A stretch of 64,000 nucleotides of DNA from Aradus depressus (Eukaryota > Arthropoda > Insecta > Hemiptera > Aradidae), in contig OY759214.1 in the NCBI GenBank assembly GCA_963662175.1, positions 11,222,001 to 11,286,000 on the forward strand, in the 5' to 3' direction. Shown here piece after piece: positions 32,401 to 37,699 of the stretch. The notes under the pieces are model-generated. The model was not told where the DNA came from. It did no database searches and saw nothing but the letters and a program-made list of their open reading frames with translations. The first letter of the stretch is position 1. Every line of letters starts with the position of its first letter. Made by a program: the position numbers and the translations under genes.

Positions 32401-34417
32401 TCATATAATAAATATAAGTGTCTCGGCTGATTAAGTATAACGGAGATAGTTGCATTGGTCAGGGAAAACGCTGGAATGAGGAAGTTTGGCTGATCAGGTG
32501 AGCGAAAAGTGAAGTTTAGTGAAGAAGTGTATAGAACCAAAATATTTAAAATGAAAATGTCTTCCATGTTGGTTTTGTAACTTTTTCGCGTAGGATCCAG
32601 GTTTATTCAGCAAGGATATTTGAAGAACGGCATGCTCAAGGTTTTTTTCACCTTCCAGATAAAAAACCTAAGGGCCTCGGCCGTGTTTCGAACCCGCTCT
32701 CAGTAGCACGCGACCTCTGAACTATCGGCGCCCTCTAAATATAACTAACAAATACGTTCTTTCTTGGAATTGAGCTGTTCTGTTTTTATTAATATTGTTC
32801 AACCCACTAGCTATTCTCTCAGATATCTCTCGCTTCTGTACTTAACCTGTATCCATTGTGTTTTCAGACCCTGTATTCTGATTTTTGACTCGTTGGCTGG
32901 CCCTAGTCGATCCCGAGTGTGCGCCACCCTTAGGGAGTGGCTGGCTATAGAATGGAAGACAAGACATCGAGGCAAGTCGAGGGATTTTTCCAAGGATATT
33001 TTCAAAGGAGCAGTCCCAAAAGTACCTCAGCAGACCAACTACATTGATTGTGGGGTCTATGTTTTACAATATGTTGAAGCATTTTTCAAGGTTTGTTTAT
33101 TATTATTTTTTGCAACTTTATATTTATGTTAATGAAACATGATTTAGAAGTTATTTTCATCTTGTTCTACCTTAGATATTTTGTTATAAGCAGTACCAAT
33201 GCGTAGACTTGACTTGACTGGAAATAGGTTTTCCAAAACAGGGGACATCTTAGTGAATTTTAGGATAATATGTCATATATATTAGACTAGTCAGCTGCTT
33301 TTTTAAAAGAATACTAAAGTTGGAGGGTTGGAATGATCCCTTCTCCCAATCGGCTGAAAAACCTAAAACGAATATCCCGGCCGTTTAATGCTGAAGCTTA
33401 CAAATTTGTGCCGCTTCCTGTACATTTAAGACTATTTGATTTGTTTATAAAGTGTTTATTTATATATAATTTTTTTTTTAGAGTCCTATTCGAGACTACC
33501 GATTTCCTATCAGATCCATAAAGGATTGGTTCCAAACCGAAGTTTGCAACCGAAAGCGATATGACATTCAGCAGATTCTTCATAAACTGATGAAAGAACA
33601 AAACATCAGTCCGGAGAAAGTAAATCTACCTTTTATTGATCTAGAATCCACGTTGTACCGGACATATTCAGACAGAATGGAAGGAGAAGACGGATTGGGA
33701 GAGGATGAGGTGGAGCCGGAGTTTGAGGATGACGTGATGGACTTCGAGGATGCGGAGGAAGAAGAGGAGATGCCTCTCGAAGAGGAAGAGGAAGAAGAAG
33801 AAGAGAACTACAGGCAGCCTGCAACGTCCAGGATAGAGGTGTCTTCGGCCCGGTTTGAGTCTCCGCATCTGTTGGAGAGGCAGGGTATGGACAGACAGAG
33901 GGTTCCTGATGTTTCCCGACCGCCGAGCACTAGTTCTGGGTCCTCTAGGGGTGAGGTGTCTTCGAGCGGTCGAGCTGCCATGGAGAGGGTTGAGAAGACA
34001 AGTGTTGACAGAGTTGTGGACCGTGTATTGCCAGCGTCAGTCGAAAAAATCACAGTTTTGCCAGCAACAGTTGAGAAAATTCCAGTTCTACCTGCCTCTG
34101 TGGAGAAAATCCCTGTTTTGTCAAAGGCCGTGGAGAAGATGGCAGCTTTACCCGTCTCGGTAGAGAAGATCCCTGTGTCTTCAGTGGGGACGGGGGTTGA
34201 GGTGGCTAGAGTACGGGGCGCAGGTGAAGGGCGGAGTGTGGAGATGAGGCCTGTGAAGGAGCAGCCAACCCCCTCACCTCGGTCTCACCCCCGACTCCCT
34301 GATCAGGTGACCATCTGCGAAGCCAACTCCAAGAGGAAGCTACCCCTCAGCCTCAAGGACATCAGGAACCCCCGTCTCTCCGCCCAAGACAAGGCCAAGA
34401 AGATGAAGTGTGAGTGA
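446..34417 (+). CDS. SENP6/7: SENP6/SENP7-like SUMO protease (Ulp2 type, peptidase C48), 22 coding exons
   Basis: Predicted cysteine protease of 1,223 residues that trims SUMO chains in the nucleus (family knowledge). Exons: 446-621, 4236-4333, 5361-5431, 6761-6888, 8005-8115, 9079-9187, 10004-10080, 12159-12183, 12875-12985, 19482-19593, 20806-20982, 22056-22220, 22317-22487, 24144-24295, 26882-26970, 27082-27198, 28204-28419, 28972-29069, 29771-29988, 30446-30537, 32868-33090, 33482-34417. All introns are GT..AG, phases agree and the sum is 3,672 nt, so the gene looks intact. The ATG at 446 has A at -3 and G at +4 and an in-frame TAG at 425-427. Order of features: Gln-rich N-terminus; C4 zinc motif (C267, C270, C280, C283); Lys-rich likely nuclear signal (exon 10); SIM IDLTIDL at 347-353; PH-like region (~400-510); protease with H704 (HW), D845 (FDSL), Q893 and C899 (DCGVY); acidic tail. 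An insert of about 140 residues separates H704 from D845, typical of SENP6/7 and not of SENP1/2. Whether it is SENP6 or SENP7 (fly velo) cannot be settled here. Confidence 0.92.
622..940. other. Intron 1, no further feature seen
   Basis: Starts with the donor GTAAGT. AT-rich, with no repeat recognised before the SINE relic that follows. Confidence 0.4.
945..1232 (+). mobile_element. tRNA-derived SINE relic, head missing
   Basis: Matches the body of the window's SINE family in sense orientation: a degraded 'CCCAGCCGAAGCCCTCAG' stretch, TTTTTATCTGGGAG, GGGACATAAAGCGATG, AGCCTGTACGATGTCAGG, 'AGAGTGACGAAAGAG' and AAAGCCCGGACATGAGTC. The A box is absent and many positions differ, so this is an old, 5'-truncated copy. 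Confidence 0.75.
1240..2125. other. AT-rich intron 1 sequence, nothing recognised
   Basis: Homopolymer-rich intron with a T run near 1371-1390. No ORF, SINE head or inverted repeat was identified. Confidence 0.3.
2130..2790 (+). repeat. Module-repeat element, copy 1
   Basis: At least three diverged modules, each with 'aactgccgat.(g)aatgaatgtatcga', an aaatttcatat-like string and 'attttcagccaaatcgg.(c)aaaggga'. The copy ends in the family's typical right end (GGGGAAGTGCATTGTCTGTG then ATTCACC). The left hairpin is not clear. Confidence 0.7.
3098..3318 (-). mobile_element. tRNA-derived SINE, diverged
   Basis: Reverse orientation. The tail side reads 'ttattgtgactcatgctcgg', the body has 'ctaccagagcgctctttcgt', and the head side ends in GAGCCACTGGCGCCCTC (complement of the tRNA-like 5' end). 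About 130 bp of the body is deleted. Confidence 0.75.
3320..4235. other. Intron 1, no further feature seen
   Basis: AT-rich. No coding frame or repeat was assigned. The branch region and acceptor ATTGTAG precede exon 2 at 4236. Confidence 0.3.
4580..4830 (+). pseudogene. Decayed Tc1-like transposase C-terminus
   Basis: Broken frames give pieces typical of Tc1-family transposases: [29 protein letters not shown] (family form ..GI..M.WPARSPDLNPIE) and [10 protein letters not shown] (family form L...L..EWD). Stops and frameshifts separate the pieces, and the catalytic first Asp region was not found. It lies inside intron 2 of the SUMO protease gene. The family is recognised from memory; no search was run. 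Confidence 0.55.
5432..6760. other. Intron 3 of the SUMO protease gene, nothing recognised
   Basis: AT-rich intron. The short frame at 5837-6061 has no codon bias or recognisable motif and was left out. Confidence 0.35.
7150..7625 (-). repeat. Module-repeat element, copy 2
   Basis: Minus orientation: 'ccgttaaaactcaatattcg', 'catcggcagttattaggg', CCCCCTCCCCCTCGACCGAT, 'tcattctatcgggagttat' and TGTTCACA. The modules match copy 1 read in reverse. Confidence 0.75.
7690..7760 (-). repeat. Possible relic of a Penelope-like terminal motif
   Basis: On the minus strand GACGTCGAAACGTCC follows TCTGGGTATT. This resembles the distal half of the hammerhead-like motifs seen at 11558 and 16081, but the CTGAWGA box is not preserved. 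Weak evidence. Confidence 0.2.
8300..8554 (-). mobile_element. tRNA-derived SINE, tail-truncated
   Basis: Head on the right: GAGCTACCGGCGCCCTC is the complement of the 5' end, and GGTTTCGAACCC is the complement of the B box. The body has 'cctcccagat', 'catccgaaggacgg' and 'acaggctcggg'. The CATGAGTC-type 3' end is missing. Confidence 0.85.
8783..8990 (+). repeat. Module-repeat element, copy 3 (right end only)
   Basis: One module (AATAACTGCTGATGG, TGAATGTGACACAAAATTTA) followed by the right end: 'gattggctttggaggga', 'attgattaattt', CTGGGGAGGTACATAG, TTCACCGACGACTT. Confidence 0.75.
9188..10003. other. Intron 6 of the SUMO protease gene, nothing recognised
   Basis: AT-rich intron with no repeat assigned. 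The acceptor AG at 10002-10003 was preferred to the AG at 10006-10007 because the latter gives an immediate stop in frame. Confidence 0.35.
10167..10875 (+). repeat. Module-repeat element, copy 4 (near complete)
   Basis: Left hairpin relic TCCCAGCTATACGTTGTATA followed by AGGGAAGTTATG, then 'gttttcaacagaatttcata', a poly-A stretch, four modules, and the right end GGGGAATTACATTGCCGG then TGATTCAC. It lies between exons 7 and 8. Confidence 0.8.
11558..11585 (-). ncRNA. Hammerhead-ribozyme-like core, copy 1
   Basis: The minus strand reads CTGATGA, one extra T, a perfect GGGAA-TGC-TTCCC hairpin, then GAAATTGG. CTGANGA-stem II-GAAA is the hammerhead core, and Penelope-like retroelements are known to carry minimal hammerheads. 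The extra base before stem II and an unclear stem I and III leave activity doubtful. Confidence 0.35.
11651..12031. mobile_element. MITE with 39-bp terminal inverted repeats
   Basis: The left end TGACGGGGTCAGAATCAAAA continues to TGACATTTTT. The right end is its inverse (AAAAATGTCA...CCCCGTCA) with about four mismatches in 39. The 381-bp interior has no coding frame and holds a run of 13 G at 11706-11718. Flanks are TATA on the left and ATTAA on the right, so the duplication is unclear. The superfamily is not assigned. Confidence 0.8.
12159..12204 (+). promoter_or_regulatory. Microexon 8 with two in-frame splice donors
   Basis: Exon 8 is only 25 nt if the donor AAT|GTAAGT at 12184 is used. 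A second donor CAG|GTAAAT at 12205 would add exactly seven codons (VSNTQSQ) without changing frame. Both donors fit the consensus, so a seven-residue length variant just before the zinc motif is possible. Confidence 0.45.
12875..12985 (+). other. Exon 9: C4 zinc-ribbon-like motif of the SUMO protease
   Basis: The exon encodes [18 protein letters not shown] (residues 266-283), giving C-x2-C-x9-C-x2-C with the cysteines at 267, 270, 280 and 283. Such paired CxxC knuckles usually bind zinc. A Ser/Glu-rich linker follows. I do not recall this motif in mammalian SENP6 or SENP7. Confidence 0.6.
12986..13640. other. Start of the 6.5-kb intron 9, nothing recognised
   Basis: AT-rich. No conserved exon was seen, but skipped or alternative exons cannot be ruled out in so long an intron. 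Confidence 0.3.
13652..15150 (+). repeat. Module-repeat element, copy 5, with internal module expansion
   Basis: It begins with the family's best hairpin, ACTTCCCC at 13652 and GGGGAAGT ending at 13683 around TATAC-AAA-GTATA. 'gttttcaacggaatttcatg', a poly-A stretch and diverged modules follow. One module is amplified into the array listed separately. The right end is missing: the element stops in 'caaatttcagtgatttcc' next to a LINE relic. Confidence 0.8.
13996..14745 (+). repeat. Tandem array of 145-148-bp module with poly-G blocks (5 units)
   Basis: Five nearly identical units of a module-repeat unit, each ending in CCAGGAAA plus a G run: 14122-14144, 14269-14289, 14414-14437, 14562-14584 and 14709-14729. 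Unit length varies only through the G run (21-24 G). Unit sequences differ at one or two bases, so the expansion is recent. Runs this long are prone to slippage and can form G-quadruplexes. Confidence 0.9.
15160..15860 (+). pseudogene. Decayed LINE 3' part, split by a SINE
   Basis: A broken frame gives [19 protein letters not shown] then EWEDYLHLR, which resembles the C-terminal ET..H.L.EC region after the RNase H domain of R1/I-type LINEs. It continues after the SINE at 15711 from the same GTTCGAAAT string. Assignment is from motif memory only. Confidence 0.4.
15359..15710 (-). mobile_element. Full-length tRNA-derived SINE with 9-bp target site duplication
   Basis: Flanked by GTTCGAAAT at 15350-15358 and 15711-15719. 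Read on the minus strand it starts TGGTGGAGGGCGCCGGTAGC, has A box TAGCTCAGTGG and a degraded B box (GGTTCGTAGCC), then a ~270-bp body, and ends CATGAGTCATAAAACCTAAC plus CTAACCT. The A- and B-like boxes imply RNA polymerase III transcription, and the duplication implies target-primed insertion into the LINE relic. The tail equals arthropod telomere units (CCTAA). Confidence 0.93.
15861..16080. other. Intron 9 segment, nothing assigned
   Basis: Contains TTCTGTCGTGT at 16045-16055, whose inner part could pair with sequence beyond the hammerhead-like core that follows. No coding frame was recognised. Confidence 0.3.
16081..16107 (-). ncRNA. Hammerhead-ribozyme-like core, copy 2
   Basis: The minus strand reads CTGAAGA, one A, a perfect GAAAA-TAG-TTTTC hairpin, then GAAACG and TT before GGCC. 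GCC before the core can pair with GGCC after it, and farther out TTCTGT can pair with ACAGAA. This is the layout of minimal hammerheads with a very short stem III found in Penelope-like elements. The extra base before stem II is a departure from the strict consensus. Confidence 0.45.
16270..17000. other. AT-rich intron 9 sequence with TA and A runs
   Basis: Contains (TA)n-like tracts near 16282, 16530 and 16852 and poly-A/T runs. No gene or transposon end was recognised. Confidence 0.3.
17000..17800. other. Unassigned segment with longer open frames on both strands
   Basis: A 175-residue frame on the minus strand (17010-17537) and a 105-residue frame on the plus strand (17409-17726) overlap. 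Neither shows a domain I know. Diverged direct and inverted 'gtttgaaaac'-like strings lie near both edges. It may be a dead transposon or a random open stretch. Confidence 0.25.
18165..18815 (+). repeat. Minisatellite, 74-bp unit, about 8.8 copies
   Basis: Units start at 18165 and every 74 bp to 18757, the last one incomplete. The unit begins ATGAAGCTTGCCTCGTTCAT and ends 'gcaatgtggctaataaatta'. Copies differ by single bases such as TAGTACGC/TAGCACGC. 74 is not a multiple of 3 and there are stops, so it is not coding. It lies in intron 9. Confidence 0.95.
18816..19481. other. End of intron 9, nothing recognised
   Basis: AT-rich with many poly-A and poly-T runs. The acceptor TTATTTTCAG ends at 19481. 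Confidence 0.3.
19704..19947. mobile_element. MITE with ~47-bp terminal inverted repeats
   Basis: The left end CTATAGTAGCGACGGTAACT runs to 'tggcccttcgggggtgtgtg' and GCCAGTTC. The right end is its inverse, ending CGCTACTATAG, with 'ggccacacctccctgaaggg' inside. The ~150-bp interior is GC-richer than the surrounding intron. The open frames over it on both strands are by-products of this structure. Confidence 0.75.
20020..20555 (+). repeat. Module-repeat element, copy 6
   Basis: Left hairpin relic AGCTATAAGAAGGAAGTATA, 'gttgaattttcttcggattt', a poly-A stretch, modules with 'actcccgatggaatgaat', a run of 17 G at 20356-20372, and a degraded right end ('gattaatttgtaatgtgaag'). Confidence 0.75.
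20806..20982 (+). other. Exon 11: SUMO-interaction motif region of the protease
   Basis: Encodes [19 protein letters not shown] (residues 343-361). IDLT followed by acidic residues is a classic SUMO-interaction motif, and TIDL then EDED forms an overlapping second one. IIVEV nearby adds another hydrophobic core. This fits a protease that binds poly-SUMO chains. Confidence 0.7.
20983..22055. other. Intron 11, nothing recognised
   Basis: AT-rich, with long T and A runs near 21617 and 21985. No repeat of the window's known families was found. Confidence 0.3.
22846..23410 (-). pseudogene. Mariner-like transposase, C-terminal half, inactive
   Basis: Read on the minus strand: [87 protein letters not shown]. 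These are clear mariner-family signatures (HDN.P.H, YSPD.AP). The third catalytic Asp of the DD34D triad is Tyr here (APCYFF where the family has APCDFF/APSDYH), and there are internal stops (before GRRF, after IFDH). The N-terminal half is missing. A probable terminal repeat ACGAGTTGTGTTCAAAAAAT is at 22844. Confidence 0.85.
23599..23638. repeat. Perfect 17-bp inverted repeat with 6-bp loop
   Basis: Arms ACTTGTATGCGCATACA and its exact complement, loop TGTTGG. Each arm contains the palindrome TGTATGCGCATACA. AGTGTAAACG occurs on both sides (23556 and 23675), so it may be the inner part of a small DNA transposon. Confidence 0.7.
23690..24062 (+). repeat. Module-repeat element, copy 7 (right half)
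   Basis: Two to three modules with CCGATGTAATGAAT and GATTTTCAGTCAAAGGGACG, then 'gattggctttggagggagag', 'agaagtacatcgccggtgaa' and TCAACAACGCC. Confidence 0.75.
24390..24655 (+). mobile_element. tRNA-derived SINE, 5'-truncated, 10-bp target site duplication
   Basis: Flanked by ACAAGGAATT at 24380-24389 and 24656-24665. It starts just after the A box (GAGCTCAAGAATGTGGGTTC), keeps the B box region and body, and ends CATGAGTCATAAAACC then AAACC repeats. 5' truncation plus duplication supports LINE-driven insertion. Confidence 0.9.
24674..24999 (+). mobile_element. tRNA-derived SINE, full head, second copy in tandem
   Basis: Head GCCCTCCGGTAGCTCAGTGG with the A box, B box GGGTTCAAAACCC, body 'ttatctgggaggtaaaataa', and tail CTGTGAGTCACAATTACTAA. 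This tail belongs to the CACAATAACTAA subtype, not the CCTAA/CCAAA one of its neighbour. Confidence 0.9.
25000..25432. other. Intron 14 segment, nothing recognised
   Basis: AT-rich sequence between SINE copies, with no coding frame or inverted repeat noted. Confidence 0.3.
25433..25705 (-). mobile_element. tRNA-derived SINE, diverged
   Basis: Minus orientation: 'ttattgtgattcatgcccgg', 'gcctactacccgagccctct', CATCGTACAGGCTCGGG, 'cacctcccagataaaaaaca' and GGGTTTCGAACCCGCGG (B box complement). The very 5' end of the head is lost. Confidence 0.85.
25810..26585. mobile_element. Pogo-like MITE, 776 bp, TA target duplication
   Basis: The left end CAGTGAAATCCTTTTAGAAC and the inverse right end GTAACCGGATTTTACTG are flanked by TA on both sides. 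The interior repeats 'gatataacgat' motifs, typical of the terminal regions of pogo/Tigger elements (family knowledge). No transposase frame remains. It lies in intron 14. Confidence 0.7.
27225..28142 (+). repeat. Module-repeat element, copy 8, with nested SINE
   Basis: Left hairpin ACTTCCCCAGCTTTGTAGTA then TGGGGGAAGTTATG, interrupted by a SINE at 27260-27463, then 'aatcggtcagaaatt', modules ('ataactgccgttgtaatgaa', 'aaatttcagcgatatcggg') and right-end parts 'gcttgttttggaggtggggg' and CATTCACCACCGACTTTT. It occupies most of intron 16. Confidence 0.85.
27260..27463 (-). mobile_element. tRNA-derived SINE nested in module-repeat element copy 8
   Basis: 'ttattgtgactcatgcctgg' to 'ggccatcgcttaacg'. 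Both the head and the poly(Pol III) promoter part are missing. Flanks GGGAAGTTAT and GGGAAGATAT look like a slightly diverged target duplication, so the SINE inserted after the host repeat. Confidence 0.8.
28750..28915 (+). repeat. Module-repeat element, copy 9 (degraded)
   Basis: 'attcccgatgaaatgaatgg', 'agagagcgaaaacttaattg' and TCATCAACGACTTCTGACTT keep only parts of one module and of the right end. It lies in intron 17, just upstream of the exon with the catalytic His. Confidence 0.6.
28972..29069 (+). other. Exon 18: catalytic His of the SUMO protease
   Basis: The split Arg codon is followed by [13 protein letters not shown]704 in the HW pair is the catalytic His of C48 peptidases. The reading frame continues in phase 1 to exon 19. 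Confidence 0.85.
29276..29515 (-). mobile_element. tRNA-derived SINE with 38-G run
   Basis: 'ttattgtgactcatgccccg', 'ctatcagagcgctcttttgt', a run of 38 G at 29375-29412, then 'taacgagtacctgacatttc' and CATCGCTTAACGTTCCGTCC. The G run replaces the stretch that in other copies reads GGGAGTCC. The head is missing. Confidence 0.8.
29771..30537 (+). other. Exons 19-20: linker between catalytic His and Asp
   Basis: Exons 29771-29988 and 30446-30537 encode a Ser-rich then acidic linker (about residues 734-837) with no predicted fold. SENP6/7 enzymes are known for insertions in the catalytic domain, and this one carries many Asp/Glu and possible phosphorylation sites. Confidence 0.7.
30656..30750 (-). 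repeat. Module-repeat element, copy 10 (right end only)
   Basis: GAATCACCGGCTATGCACTT, CCCCAGCACGAGTTGAGTAA and 'cctccaaagtcaatcgaccg' match the right end in minus orientation. Confidence 0.7.
30760..31475. other. Intron 20 segment, nothing recognised
   Basis: AT-rich, with TTTATTATTTATTTTATT-type simple sequence near 31380-31430. No coding frame. Confidence 0.3.
31480..31872 (-). repeat. Module-repeat element, copy 11 (left half)
   Basis: Minus orientation: 'gatcggcagttattag', 'gaatcccccctccccccttc', 'catacattcattctatcggg'-like string, TGTTCACAGACAC, 'aaacatgaaattccgct', a T run and the hairpin end 'acttcccctatacttcgtat' followed by GCTGGGGAAAT. Confidence 0.8.
32243..32436 (-). mobile_element. 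tRNA-derived SINE with internal deletion
   Basis: 'ttattgtgactcaagcccgg', 'gcctactaccagaacgctct', then a jump to 'ccatccgaaggacgaagtgc' and GTCTCGGCTGATT. The middle of the body and the head are deleted. Confidence 0.75.
32622..32735 (-). mobile_element. tRNA-derived SINE, head fragment
   Basis: 'gaacggcatgctcaaggttt', 'cagataaaaaacctaagggc', GTGTTTCGAACCCGC and CTATCGGCGCCCTC are the 5' part of the SINE in reverse. Confidence 0.8.
32868..33090 (+). other. Exon 21: catalytic Asp, Gln and Cys of the SUMO protease
   Basis: Encodes [11 protein letters not shown] (D845), a Lys-rich stretch, and [20 protein letters not shown] with Q893 of the oxyanion hole and nucleophile C899. The Gln-to-Cys spacing of six is standard for C48 peptidases. 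All catalytic residues are present, so the enzyme should be active. Confidence 0.93.
33482..34417 (+). other. Exon 22: acidic tail and 10-residue repeats of the SUMO protease
   Basis: After the end of the protease fold (about to residue 960) the exon encodes an acidic block of mostly Glu (33712-33810), a Ser/Arg-rich part, five tandem 10-residue repeats built on [10 protein letters not shown] (34031-34180, residues 1096-1145), and a basic end with [15 protein letters not shown] and KKMK. GC content is higher than in the other exons. The tail is probably disordered. Confidence 0.85.
34031..34180 (+). repeat. In-frame 30-bp coding minisatellite (5 units)
   Basis: Five 30-bp units encoding [40 protein letters not shown] and [10 protein letters not shown]. 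The units have diverged at synonymous positions, so the array is not brand new and the peptide seems to be kept. Confidence 0.85.
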
Positions 34418-34613
34418 CTTCTGTACTACTTCTTACTGTGTCTTGTGTTGAAAACTTGTGTTTTTAGAAGTTTCGTTATTTTTGAACTTCTCTTATGTAT
34501 TATATAGTTCGTATATATATACATGCATTATTATACAGTGAAAATATACAATGTACATAGGTTTGAAAATACTATTATTTAGTAGAGAAAAAAAATAATA
34601 AATCGTAGAACCT

Positions 34614-34683
<70 letters not shown>

Positions 34684-36030
34684 ATTTAAATAAAGACAAA
34701 GTTATAAAGGTACATCTTCTATTAAATAACTTTTTTTTTTAATTACCCTTCCAGTAAATTTATTTTTTGTTTGTAAATTTCTGACATTTGATAGCGAAAT
34801 AAATTCGGAGTGATGCTTTTAAGTGCTAGTAAAGTATAATATATCTATAAATTTTATAAAAAAGTTCCTTGATAATATAACGAGATAAGTTATTTTGTAC
34901 AATACTTTGTTAATTTATGTAACTAGTTATTTTTTTCACATTCTTATTGACCTATATGTAGTTCGATATTAAGTTACTATTATTCTTGGTTACTTAAAAC
35001 CACTAGGTTTTTCATTCAGCAATTTATTTTTCTTCATAAGTTAAAATTAATTATAAGATTTTTTTTTATTAAATCGTTATTTTACTGTACCTGCATGTAT
35101 AATATTTATTTATTTAAACAACACTGTTAACAAACAAAAAAGTTGAACAAGAACCAGTACACTCAGTTTACTGTCCTTGATATCACTATTAATTACACAT
35201 GAAAATGATAAAACTTTATAATTTTGTTTTTTCTTTATACTTTTTCTCTTCATTGTTTGGGTTTTAGGTAACTATGGCTGTTGTAAGAATGTAATGTTTA
35301 ATTATTATACATGTAACTGTATTTTAATGTAATTAAATACGTAATAAGAAAAAAATAACAATTAGATGTGTCTACCTCTTTATATGAGAATGTTATGTTG
35401 ATGGATTTCTTATTTAACTTTCGTTATTGATTTTTACTTTCTTTGTTCTCTTCATATACTACTTGCCTTCTTAGTTATGGCAGATCAGTATTTTTATTTT
35501 TTATTACCTTTGTACCCAATGTGTACGTATCTTTTATTCGTACATGCCCCCATAATGTTCTTTGATAACTTAAGTTAGTGCTATTTTTTAAATTGTATGA
35601 GGATATATTCATGTAATATAAAGACAAAAAGTTTACACAGTTGAAGAATCTTTTCGCTGGTATTTTCCTAAATCCTTGGTTGTGGATTTCATAGCTTCCC
35701 AAATCAAAAAAAAAAATCCTATATAAATTGGTTTTCTTTGATTCAAGTTCTTTGAATGGTAGCTTGTGGAGAGAAACTAGAAATATTCCTCTGTCTAGCC
35801 TAGCTATGTAGAACTTTGGATAGTTTTCATGATTATCAAATCAAAAAGCAAAATAGTAGAAAGGTCCTCTTGGGATTGAGGACAGTCACCAGAGACACCT
35901 TCTCTCCTCTCCTGTTAGTTCCTTGCCAAGCACGCTAACCACCAAAGGTTGGTGGCTACCATATAGCCTTACTTTCCTTCCTTCCCCATGTTTGAGAAAA
36001 CAATTTGGATAGCAACGAACGCATTCCTTT
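34418..36030 (+). other. 3' UTR and downstream flank of the SUMO protease gene
   Basis: AT-rich, with AATAAA-type signals (for example near 34596 and 34689), so the mRNA end probably lies within the first few hundred bases. No coding region was seen from 34418 to 36030. Confidence 0.4.
34617..34681. repeat. (TA)n microsatellite
   Basis: About 32 uninterrupted TA repeats in the likely 3' UTR region. Length is probably polymorphic. Confidence 0.95.
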
Positions 36031-36690
36031 AATTCGAATTTAATGTGTTCTTTCCATATTGGTCGGCGTGCCTCTGGGCTCAATAATAGCCCCCCTGTTA
36101 TACTCCATGTACACTTTCCATTTACCCATCGTAAGCATACAGATGACACTACAGTTATATCTTACCAAAATTGAAGTTTGGAGTGTAAGTCTGAAAAATT
36201 AAGTAGATCACCAAATGTAACATTTGCCCTTCGCCGTGGTGACTGCCCCCTGTATTCATTGATAACCTAATTATTGCCTCCATACCTCTTCAGAGAAATA
36301 TTTAGGATTATCCCTCGAAGGCTGACTTGGAACCCTCACACAAGGACGACACGTCTCACAAGACAGGCGACTTGACTATTGTACAGTATTCTGAATGGGC
36401 CTTCTAAATTATCTACACGAACAAAACTGAATTGTTATACCTATTTTCTCCGACCTCTCTAGACCTACAAGGATATGTTACAGCCAACACATCGAACATA
36501 ATAATGTACTACGCAAAATTTTACACCGGGACTTGAACATCACAAACATCGAACACGTATGCCAACATTTCTTCGCAAAAATGTATTTATACACGAAGTA
36601 GGACGTACAATTTTACGTCCAAATGTAGCCCAAGAAGGATATTTTTTTTGGCTAAGGCTCAAAATAAATAAATGCTAAAAAAAAATAATT
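36030..36690 (+). pseudogene. Decayed jockey-like LINE, ORF2 3' part
   Basis: Pieces line up with the intact LINE ORF2 at 59211-61919: VGVPLGSIIAPLLYSMYT (RT motif GVPQGSVLAPLLYTIYT), KYLGLSLEGLTWNPHTR (YLGLTLDRRLTWNPHTR), TKLNCYTYFLRPL (KRNCYTYLLRPL) and RDLNITNIEHVCQHFF. The YADD active-site region and many frames are broken. An A-rich tail ends near 36690. Confidence 0.85.
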
Positions 36691-36884
36691 TGTCCTCCAG
36701 GGGATGTAAGATGGGCCACTGGAATTTCTGCAAGGTTTGTCAGAAGCCTCTTCCATTGATCGCAAAATGCTAATCGATATAATTTATACATTTTATGTGG
36801 ATCTTTCCATGTGAAGTTGTCTCCTAAAAAAAAAATATTTGACTCAAAACTAAGTTGATTTTTGGGGGTTTTAAATATTAAAAA

Positions 36885-37021
36885 GGCATCGGTGAATCCC
36901 GAGAAACAGACATTTTTTTCTTATTTGAAAAATCTAGAGATCGGAAAACATGAAATTCCGTTAAAAACTCCGCATCGAAGTTTTGACCGATTACTTTACT
37001 TCCTATGGCTGGGGAAGTAAA
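36885..37021 (-). repeat. Module-repeat element, copy 12 (left end only)
   Basis: 'cggaaaacatgaaattccgt', 'taaaaactccgcatcgaagt', TTTGACCGATTACTTTACTT and 'cctatggctggggaagta' are the hairpin end in minus orientation. Confidence 0.75.
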
Positions 37022-37427
37022 ATTTATATTCCCAAATGTTTATCAAACGGCTCAAATTGAAGAGTGAAAAAAAAAAAATTGTAGATTATGTATCTTGGGA
37101 ATATATTATATTTAAAACCTCTAAGCATCAACTTATCTCTATAAAAATAATAATTACATGGAAGGGCGTCCAATTTACTTTTACTAACATCTCAAATTTC
37201 AAGGAGTGTCAGGTTAGCGTTAGAAAAAAAAAAAAGATTCAGGTTGGGAGATTTTTGAAACTTATCAGAGAACAGAAGCGAGGCTGATGGTGCCGAAGAT
37301 ATATCCATCAGGGGTCAGGCAGTGTTGGCACGGCCTACTCTTGTTAACTCCGACAAAAAATAATAAATAATTGGTTCGACACAAATCATATTTACATTTT
37401 ATAGTTTTTCACAATCTAATTAGTCTA

Positions 37428-37664
37428 TGGACTCCACACAGATTTGTGGAACTGGTTGACCAATTTTGTGAATCTTCGTGTAACTTATCTGAACACGAGT
37501 TATTACAATCGTTTGATCCATTAAAAAAAAATTATGGACACGATAAGGGAGAGGCCAAAAGTACCCCTACTATGTCGCGGAGTATGCCCGGGCCCCTAAG
37601 TGCTAAAAGGATACAAGAATTTTGTTTTCAAAGGCTATATAAAACCATTATAGAACCTCTATAA
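37428..37664 (+). CDS. Unassigned terminal-exon-like reading frame
   Basis: From a possible acceptor (CTCCACACAG, ending 37440) the frame encodes RFVELVDQFCESSCNLSEHE, then LLQSFDPLKKNYGHDKGEAK, and ends KRIQEFCFQRLYKTIIEPL before TAA at 37662-37664. An AATAAA lies about 25 bp later (37690). Composition is protein-like and unlike the window's repeats. I do not recognise the protein. No matching upstream exons were found between 34.4 and 37.4 kb, so it could be the last exon of an unknown gene, a pseudogene, or chance. Confidence 0.35.
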   Translation, partial: WTPHRFVELVDQFCESSCNLSEHELLQSFDPLKKNYGHDKGEAKSTPTMSRSMPGPLSAKRIQEFCFQRLYKTIIEPL

Positions 37665-37699
37665 CAAGTTTAGTCAAAATCCATTCAAAAAATAAACAA

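Noticed and set aside
33633..34163. Open frames antisense or shifted over the last protease exon
   Set aside because: They are by-products of biased codons in the acidic and repeat-rich exon and have no motifs.
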